Assembly: GCA_963739985.1 (NCBI GenBank)
Contig: CAVUCE010000021.1
Location: 310,001-374,000, forward strand
Source: CAVUCE01 sp963739985
GTDB taxonomy: Bacteria; Bacteroidota; Ignavibacteria; Ignavibacteriales; Ignavibacteriaceae
Length of the DNA: 64,000 nt
Reading direction: 5' to 3'
The notes below the pieces were generated by a model that saw only the letters and a list, made by a program, of their open reading frames with translations, did not search any database and was not told the origin of the DNA. The position numbers were made by a program, and so were the translations under genes. The first letter of the stretch is position 1. Every line of letters starts with the position of its first letter. Shown in pieces: positions 55,487 to 61,872 of this stretch.

Positions 55487-56872
55487 TTACGCTACCATTT
55501 CGGTATCTAAATCTTCACTTTCTTCATAATCAGAATCAAAATACATTTGTCCGCAATTACTAATTAAGATTTCATTTAATTCATCCTGGAAGAAAAATTT
55601 ATCTTTGCCGAAAGCCGGACGTAAGTCGGTATACCATTTTGCATTTGGATCATACTTTGCAAAAAACGGACGTTTGCACCATTCCGGATTTCTCGCTTGA
55701 AGCAGAGTTAGGACAAACACTTTTTCTCCGCGAACTTCAGTTATACCTTCGATAGCTACTTTTCCCGGAAGTGCCGACATTGACGGTCCGCGAACAGTTC
55801 TACTTAATCCGGATACTTGAATATATGCATCGCGATAAATATTATAAGCATCATCCAGCGTTATTGCGAAATATTTTTTAGCTCCTGTATCTCTTTCAAT
55901 AAAGAAATAATAAGGAATGCAACCCAGACTCACTTGATCTCTCCACATCTTTGCCCAAACGTCCGGATCATCATTAATATGTTTAATTAAAGGTGATTGG
56001 GTTCTTATCTCGGCGCCTGTTTGTCTGATCCTTTTTATTGCCTCTTGAGAAACTTCTGTGGATAATTCTTTCCAATGATTGAAATGAGCCATAATTGCAA
56101 GATGTTTTCCGGCGTTAGTAACCTTCTCAAATAATCTTAAAAAGCCTTCAGCATCTTTATCAGTTACGTACTTGTAAGGCCAATACGAAATTGATTTTGT
56201 TCCAATTCTAATTGAACGAATATGATCAAATTCCGGTTCGAGCAAAGGTTCAATATAAGTTTCAAGATTTTTCAGACTCATAATCATTGGATCGCCGCCG
56301 GTAAATAAAACATCGGTAACAGATTTGTGTTCGGATAAATATTTTTGGAAACGTCTTGATTCATCAGTTGCAAATTTAAGATCGTTCATTCCAACAAATT
56401 GCGCCCATCTAAAACAGAATGTACAGTAAGCATGGCAAGTTTGCCCGGATGAGGGGAATACTAATGTAGTTTCTCTGTATTTATGCTGAACTCCCGGAAC
56501 CGGTTCGTCATTCATTTCCGGAACATTTGCGGTCATTTGTCCGGCAGGATGAGGATTTAATTCCAAACGAATATCGTTTGCAAGCTCTCTAATTACGGAT
56601 TGTGGTAAATCCCTTCTAATTGCATCAGCCATTCTATCAAATTGATTATCGGTAATCATATCCTTCTGCATAAACGTCAGTTGGAATATGGGATCATTCG
56701 GAATATTATTCCAATCAATTAACTCTTCAACTACATAATTATTCGATCTAAAGGGAAGTACGTGGGAAACAACTTTCAAATTGAATCTTTCTTCCTCGGT
56801 AAGTAATTGTAGTTGGGGGATGCGGTCAATATCCTTCAATCCATAAAATTTCATCTTTTTAGGGGTAATCAT
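55487..56872 (-). CDS. Divergent KamA-family radical SAM aminomutase
   Basis: A 461-residue relative of lysine 2,3-aminomutase. The cluster motif CHAYCTFCFRW is present, and the FTGGDPMIMSLKNL segment after it matches the family. The PLP lysine is in SALPGK. But the positions that bind the lysine side chain in the known enzyme, Asp293 and Asp330, read Arg (in YYFFIERD) and Ser (in GPSMS). The substrate is therefore not likely to be lysine; a glutamate-type or other acidic substrate is possible, as in glutamate 2,3-aminomutase, which also replaces these residues. The start at 56872 is chosen because AAAGGAGG lies before it. It is a lone gene. Confidence 0.82.
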   Translation of the reverse strand: MITPKKMKFYGLKDIDRIPQLQLLTEEERFNLKVVSHVLPFRSNNYVVEELIDWNNIPNDPIFQLTFMQKDMITDNQFDRMADAIRRDLPQSVIRELANDIRLELNPHPAGQMTANVPEMNDEPVPGVQHKYRETTLVFPSSGQTCHAYCTFCFRWAQFVGMNDLKFATDESRRFQKYLSEHKSVTDVLFTGGDPMIMSLKNLETYIEPLLEPEFDHIRSIRIGTKSISYWPYKYVTDKDAEGFLRLFEKVTNAGKHLAIMAHFNHWKELSTEVSQEAIKRIRQTGAEIRTQSPLIKHINDDPDVWAKMWRDQVSLGCIPYYFFIERDTGAKKYFAITLDDAYNIYRDAYIQVSGLSRTVRGPSMSALPGKVAIEGITEVRGEKVFVLTLLQARNPEWCKRPFFAKYDPNAKWYTDLRPAFGKDKFFFQDELNEILISNCGQMYFDSDYEESEDLDTEMVA

Positions 56873-57077
56873 CTCTTGACATCCTCCTTTCAAATGTTAT
56901 TAAACTTAAATGTAAAATTTAGTTTAGTCGTTTTGCGAGATATCATAACAAACTTGCGGCTCAGTAGTTTGCCTTCACTTGTTATGCGGTAGTAATTTTG
57001 AATATAATAATTTTTATAATTAAGTCAAGAGATGAATTTGTAAGCAGATATATAGGCTTGGTTTACAAGGATTTAGA

Positions 57078-57103
57078 TAAAAAAAAAGCGGTGAGAACCG
57101 CTT
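57078..57103 (-). terminator. Rho-independent terminator of the 54-residue gene
   Basis: Arms aagcggt (57086-57092) and accgctt (57097-57103) are followed, on the minus strand, by a run of eight T (A run at 57078-57085). It starts 10 bases after the stop codon. Confidence 0.88.
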
Positions 57104-57113
57104 AATTTTTTAT

Positions 57114-57278
57114 CTATTTTATATCAGTGACTTTGCTGATATCTTCAACCTTAACGAATTTTTCGTTAAACTTGTAGCTGCCTTTCGCTGTTTTAATAGC
57201 CTTAATCAATTTAACATTGATACCGACAGTTTTTGACTTCGATTTTGATTTATCGGCAAATGATTGTTGTTTAGCCAT
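57114..57278 (-). CDS. Small basic protein, DUF4295-like
   Basis: A 54-residue basic protein starting MAKQQSFADKSKSKSK, with VKLIKAIKTAKGSYKFNEKF in the middle. The mix of Lys, a Gly-x-Tyr-x-Phe turn and the length resembles the DUF4295 family, small proteins often found with ribosomal protein genes in this group. No ribosomal gene is adjacent here, so the match is tentative. A GAGATTAAAAG-type site before the ATG and a strong terminator after it indicate a real single-gene unit. Confidence 0.65.
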   Translation of the reverse strand: MAKQQSFADKSKSKSKTVGINVKLIKAIKTAKGSYKFNEKFVKVEDISKVTDIK

Positions 57279-57392
57279 CTTTTAATCTCCTAACATTTTA
57301 GTCGGTAAAAATACAAAATATCATTTTAAAAGAAAAGAAAATAAATCTACCCTAAAGATGAAGTATCTTATAAGCTAATATTAAAAAAGAAG

Positions 57393-57860
57393 TTAGATCA
57401 AATCTACAAAACCAGCATTTGTCTGTTTTTGCAAATCTGCGGGTGTTAAACGCACCTGCATTCCTCTTATTCCGGCGCTAACATATATTTTTTCAAACAT
57501 TTGTGCTGTTTCTTCAATATAAGTTGGAAAGTTTTTTTTCATTCCAACAGGAGAGCAACCGCCTCGAATATAACCTGTTAAAGGTAACAGTTCTTTTACT
57601 TTTAACATTTCTACCTTTTTGTTTGAACTAACCGCCGCAGCTTTCTTCAAATTTAAGTCGGCTGTTACAGGAATACAAAAAACTACCGGTCCGGATTTAT
57701 CTCCGTGCGCTACCAGCGTTTTAAAAACTGTGTCTTCTTCTGCCCCAATTTTCTTCGCAACAGAAATTCCGCTTAAATCGTTTTCATCAACTTCGTATTC
57801 GTGAACAGTGTGAGGAATTTTATTGGCTTCAAGAATTCTTACAACATTTGTTTTGTTCAT
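57393..57860 (-). CDS. YbaK/EbsC-type aminoacyl-tRNA deacylase
   Basis: The 155-residue protein matches the YbaK deacylase fold: NKIPHTVHEYEVDENDL, then KKIGAEEDTVFKTLVAHGD (with the conserved Lys near residue 47), then the family's LLPLTGYIRGGCSPVGMKK near 90-110. YbaK clears Cys from mischarged tRNA-Pro. It is the third gene of a minus-strand run; its start overlaps the preceding ABC ATPase stop by 4 bases. That coupling to transporter genes is unexplained. Confidence 0.87.
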   Translation of the reverse strand: MNKTNVVRILEANKIPHTVHEYEVDENDLSGISVAKKIGAEEDTVFKTLVAHGDKSGPVVFCIPVTADLNLKKAAAVSSNKKVEMLKVKELLPLTGYIRGGCSPVGMKKNFPTYIEETAQMFEKIYVSAGIRGMQVRLTPADLQKQTNAGFVDLI

Positions 57861-58660
57861 TCCGGTAGTCTTGAATTTAAAGTATTCAGTTCATCTAAAG
57901 TTAGGGAATAATTTTCCGCGCGAAGTAAAAATTTTGTATAATCATGTTCGGGTGAATTAAATATTATCTCTTTATTTCCTTGCTCAACAATTTTACCGTT
58001 ATACATAATTAAGATTTCATCACATAATTTTCTTAAAATTTTCATGTCGTGAGAAATACATATAATTGTAACAAAGAACTCTTCTTTAATTTTAAGAAAT
58101 AGATCTAGTAGGTTTAACTGAGATTCGGTATCCTGAGCAGAGAAAGGTTCATCGAGAATAATAAGTTCAGGATTTGCAGCTAGAATTCGTGCTAGGGCAA
58201 CTCTCTGTTGTTCACCGCCGCTAAGTTCAAAACCTCTTCGATTTTGTAATTTATCATTGAGATTAACAGAACGAAAAATCCTTTCACTTTCTTGATCAAC
58301 ATTAACGTTTTGATTTCTAATAATCAGCGCTTCTGAAACTATCGAATTTACTTTTCTAAAGGGATTTAAAATCTCTCCGTTATTTTGGAAAAGTATCTGC
58401 ACCGGATTTGGATTCAATAATTTCCATTCAACGGAAGTATTTAGTTGAATTATACCGGAAGTTGGTTTTTTAATTCCCGCAATCAATTTTGCTAAAGTAG
58501 TTTTTCCACTTCCTGATTCACCTGCAATTCCCAGTATTTTGCCTTTATCTAAACTGAAGTTTATATCTTTTAGAATTTCTTTAGATTTTTCTTTCCCGCT
58601 TAAGAAGGTTAAATCTTCTGCTTTGTATGAAACATTTTTTACTTCAAGAATTTTACTCAT
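57857..58660 (-). CDS. Peptide-type ABC transporter ATPase (DppF/OppF-like)
   Basis: The 267-residue ATPase has Walker A IAGESGSGKTTLAKLIAGIK near residue 40-60, the Q-loop region, signature FELSGGEQQRVALARIL near 145 and Walker B LIILDEPFSAQD. The YNGKIVEQGNKEIIF motif near 230 is that of the oligopeptide family. It overlaps its neighbour by 4 bases on each side. It pairs with the next ATPase and, most likely, with the two permeases at 59601-61872. Confidence 0.9.
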   Translation of the reverse strand: MSKILEVKNVSYKAEDLTFLSGKEKSKEILKDINFSLDKGKILGIAGESGSGKTTLAKLIAGIKKPTSGIIQLNTSVEWKLLNPNPVQILFQNNGEILNPFRKVNSIVSEALIIRNQNVNVDQESERIFRSVNLNDKLQNRRGFELSGGEQQRVALARILAANPELIILDEPFSAQDTESQLNLLDLFLKIKEEFFVTIICISHDMKILRKLCDEILIMYNGKIVEQGNKEIIFNSPEHDYTKFLLRAENYSLTLDELNTLNSRLPE

Positions 58661-59400
58661 TGCATTAACTCTTTTAAGGTAGTAATCAGTCTAGCTTGAT
58701 TGATATCTTTTTTAATTTCGAAAAAATCTTCCGTTGCTATAAATTCACTTAAAGTTCCATCTTTCAGTAGAGCAATTTGATCGCTTGCCTTTTCCGCAAA
58801 AAGTAAATCATGTGTCACCATTAAAACCGAATTGTTTTTCTTACTAGCAAAATCCTTCAATTTTAATAGGAACAAATTTGCGATTGCCGGATCAATTCCG
58901 GATGTCGGTTCGTCCAGAATTATAATTTCCGGATCGGATAAAAGAGCGAGTACAAAGGAAACTCTTTGAGCCATTCCGCCGCTTAGTTCGTAAGAATAAA
59001 GTTGTTTTAATTGGTTCAAGTTTGGAAGAAGAAAATATTGGAGAAGGGAAGCAGTATCTAAATTATTTATCACTTTTTCAAAGTAATATTCAAGCTTTTT
59101 TAGAGGATCGAATGAATTTGCTGCATCTTGAAATACATAACTGATTTTTTCACGTCTAATTTTGATGAGACTTCTTTCATCAATTTCATAAACATTCAAG
59201 CCGTCAACAAACACATTCCCATTTACTTCATAAAGACTCGAAACTAGTAATTTGGTTAAAGACTTAATTAAGGTTGATTTACCGCTGCCGTTTTTACCTA
59301 AAATTGTATAAACTTGATTCGGCATAATTTTAAATTTAATATCCTGTAGAAGCGGTGAACCGTTCTTCAAACCTAATTTATTTATATCAACTTCAATCAT
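58657..59400 (-). CDS. Peptide-type ABC transporter ATPase (DppD/OppD-like)
   Basis: The second ATPase has Walker A ILGKNGSGKSTLIKSLTKLL, signature LSGGMAQRVSFVLALL and Walker B IIILDEPTSGIDP, then SVLMVTHDLLFAEKASDQIALL. The start at 59400 (MIEVDINKL) is preferred over an in-frame ATG 39 bases up. The gene begins 200 bases from the divergent permease pair, so the ATPases and permeases share the region 59401-59600 as upstream sequence. Confidence 0.88.
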   Translation of the reverse strand: MIEVDINKLGLKNGSPLLQDIKFKIMPNQVYTILGKNGSGKSTLIKSLTKLLVSSLYEVNGNVFVDGLNVYEIDERSLIKIRREKISYVFQDAANSFDPLKKLEYYFEKVINNLDTASLLQYFLLPNLNQLKQLYSYELSGGMAQRVSFVLALLSDPEIIILDEPTSGIDPAIANLFLLKLKDFASKKNNSVLMVTHDLLFAEKASDQIALLKDGTLSEFIATEDFFEIKKDINQARLITTLKELMQ

Positions 59401-59600
59401 AATAATATGAATAATAGATAGTTTGTATTTAATCGCCAAAATAATAAATTAAGAGCAAAATTATTACACTATTTTGCTGATGCAAAAACATCCGGGGCTA
59501 ATTTAGCAAACCTTATCCTCGATGAAATTTGTACCAAAATTTTAAAAACTGTTTCTAACGGGGTTCTCTTTATTATTTTCAAAACTTTTAGCAATAATAA

Positions 59601-60587
59601 ATGAACAAGGTTGTTGTAAGGATACTTTTAAAAAGAGTTATAAGCTCCTTTGTAGTTTTGTTTTTGCTTATAACTTTTATCTTCATCTTACTTAGAATCT
59701 CTCCCGGCGATCCGTCAAGTAAATTCATTTCTCCTGAACTAAGTCCAAAACTGGTTGAGCAGATTCGTACTTCTTTTGATCTTAACAGCTCTTTATTAAA
59801 TCAATATAAAACTTATATCGTTAATTTATTCTCCGGCGATTTCGGAATATCTTATACATATCGCCAGCCGGTTTTGAGTGTTATTTCAGAATATCTACCG
59901 TTTACAATTATTTTTTCTCTGTTGAGTTTTATAATACAAATCAGTTTTGGTTTTTTACTGGCCATTAAATCCGCAAAAAAACTGAACGGAATTTTTGACA
60001 AAATTGTTGCTAAACTAAGCCTGGCAGTTTATGCTTTACCTACTTTTGTAGTTGGTGTTTTTCTGATTTATATATTTTCAGAGAAATTAAATATTTTCCC
60101 TTCATCCGGACTTTCAAGCGTTGATCCAGATTCTCTAACTTTTTTTTCGAGGCTGGGAGATTATCTGATACATTTAGCGCTTCCGCTTATTACACTTTCA
60201 CTCGGAGGAATTGCAATCTACTATAAATACTTGCGTGATAATTTAGATGAGGTATACAATAAACCATTTGTTACAAATCTTCGTGCTCTTGGATTTACAG
60301 AAAAAGAGATTTCAAAAAAACATGTAATTCCAAATGCGCTAAGTCCTTTAATATCTGTTGCCGGCGTTGAACTCGGATTACTTTTCAGCGGCGCTTTAAT
60401 AACAGAGGTTATTTTTTCACTTCCGGGAATGGGACGATTAACCGTTCAAGCTATATTGTCGCGAGATTATCCTTTGGTTACCGGCTGTACTTTTGTTGCG
60501 GGAGTTTTAGTTATTCTAAGTAATTTGCTTGCCGATTTGGTTAAAGCTAAAGTTGATAAACGTTTATTAAAAGGAATTCTAAACTGA
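59601..60587 (+). CDS. ABC transporter permease (DppB/OppB-like)
   Basis: A 328-residue inner membrane permease of the peptide family. It begins KRVISSFVVLFLLITFIFILLRISPGDP, a typical DppB start, then FSGDFGISYTYRQPVLSVIS. The EAA-type cytoplasmic loop is LRALGFTEKEISKKHVIPNALSPLI near residue 232-256, and ALITEVIFSLPGMGRL follows. It has about six membrane helices. It is followed by the partner permease after one base. Confidence 0.9.
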   Translation: MNKVVVRILLKRVISSFVVLFLLITFIFILLRISPGDPSSKFISPELSPKLVEQIRTSFDLNSSLLNQYKTYIVNLFSGDFGISYTYRQPVLSVISEYLPFTIIFSLLSFIIQISFGFLLAIKSAKKLNGIFDKIVAKLSLAVYALPTFVVGVFLIYIFSEKLNIFPSSGLSSVDPDSLTFFSRLGDYLIHLALPLITLSLGGIAIYYKYLRDNLDEVYNKPFVTNLRALGFTEKEISKKHVIPNALSPLISVAGVELGLLFSGALITEVIFSLPGMGRLTVQAILSRDYPLVTGCTFVAGVLVILSNLLADLVKAKVDKRLLKGILN

Positions 60588-60588
60588 T

Positions 60589-61872
60589 TTGAAATCCGGT
60601 TTAAAAATATGGCATATAATTTTAACTTTATGTTTATTCATTTTAGTGATAAGAATTGATTTGGTTTATAATTCTTACTTACTATTATTGAAATATATAA
60701 GTACAATATTTACCAATCCTAATTTTGCAATTTCTCAACTAAATTTAGATTTAATAGATCCCTTTGTTTCGGCAATCCTTATTGTCGCAATTCCGGTATT
60801 TGTTTTATTGCGCAAACAAAAGATTAAATATTTTCAGCATAAAATTAGGTTTGCGGAATCTTTTGTGATTTTAATTTCGTTTACATTTGTATTTGCACCG
60901 TTAATAACAAATTTTAATCCTGATTTCCAAAAAGATATAGGCGTAACAAAACTACTTCCGCCATTATCAAGTGTTAAGCAAATTTCGTTGAAAAAAAATG
61001 AAACTCAGCCGGACAAATTTGAAAGCTTTTTGGTATTAAAAAATTTAGTAATAAAAAATTCATTTAATAATAAAATTATTTTTATAGACAGTTTAAAAAA
61101 ATCGATAAATGATGTAATTTATTATCAAAATGGGATGGCCAATAAAGTAAGCAAAAATAAATTGATTTTATCCGGCGGAGAACCGGAAGTTAAAAGTAAA
61201 ATATTTTTGCTAGGAACTGATGAATTAGGCAGAGATATTTTTTCCCGTTTGGTATACGGTGCTAGAATTTCATTGTTTGTCGGTTTTTGTTCTGTAGCCG
61301 TATCACTCATTTTAGGATTGTCATTAGGTTTTTTGGCCGGCTATCCCGGCGGAATTATCGATACTTTTTTTAATAGATTTACGGATATGTTTTTAGCGTT
61401 TCCTATAATCTTTTTGATTATTTTAATCTTGGCATTATTCGGAAACTCTATTTTTACGGTGATACTTGTTTTGGGATTTTCCGGCTGGATGAGCTTATTC
61501 AAAATTGTTAGAACGGAAGTTATTTCAATAAAGAACAAAGACTATTTTGTTTCAGCCGAGTTAATTGGATTACCTAAAAGTAAATTATTAATAAATGAAA
61601 TACTTCCGGTGATTTTAGTACCAGTTGTAGTTAACTTGGTGTTTCAATACGGAAATGTAATTCTAGCTGAAGCCGCATTAAGTTTTTTAGGTCTGGGTAC
61701 CGGAAGTGCTTATCCTTCGTGGGGGGCTATGATAGAATCGGGACAAAATTATCTTACGCAAGCATGGTGGATGATTTTCTTCCCCGGAATAATTTTGTTT
61801 TTTACTTTATTTGCTGCAAATAGTATTGGTAGACAAATAAATATACACTTAAATCCCCGGTTAAAAGGATGA
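60589..61872 (+). CDS. ABC transporter permease (DppC/OppC-like) with an enlarged N-terminal region
   Basis: The C-terminal part has the DppC pattern: FLLGTDELGRDIFSRLVYGA near residue 205, GFSGWMSLFKIVRTEVISIK near 295, and the EAA loop SAELIGLPKSKLLINEILP. The whole chain is 427 residues, far longer than the usual 280-300. About 120 residues of extra sequence lie before the core, including extra hydrophobic segments and a region of roughly 100 mainly polar residues (about 110-200) between them. No substrate-binding protein is near. The start is TTG; the stop overlaps the kinase gene by 4 bases. Confidence 0.87.
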   Translation: MKSGLKIWHIILTLCLFILVIRIDLVYNSYLLLLKYISTIFTNPNFAISQLNLDLIDPFVSAILIVAIPVFVLLRKQKIKYFQHKIRFAESFVILISFTFVFAPLITNFNPDFQKDIGVTKLLPPLSSVKQISLKKNETQPDKFESFLVLKNLVIKNSFNNKIIFIDSLKKSINDVIYYQNGMANKVSKNKLILSGGEPEVKSKIFLLGTDELGRDIFSRLVYGARISLFVGFCSVAVSLILGLSLGFLAGYPGGIIDTFFNRFTDMFLAFPIIFLIILILALFGNSIFTVILVLGFSGWMSLFKIVRTEVISIKNKDYFVSAELIGLPKSKLLINEILPVILVPVVVNLVFQYGNVILAEAALSFLGLGTGSAYPSWGAMIESGQNYLTQAWWMIFFPGIILFFTLFAANSIGRQINIHLNPRLKG

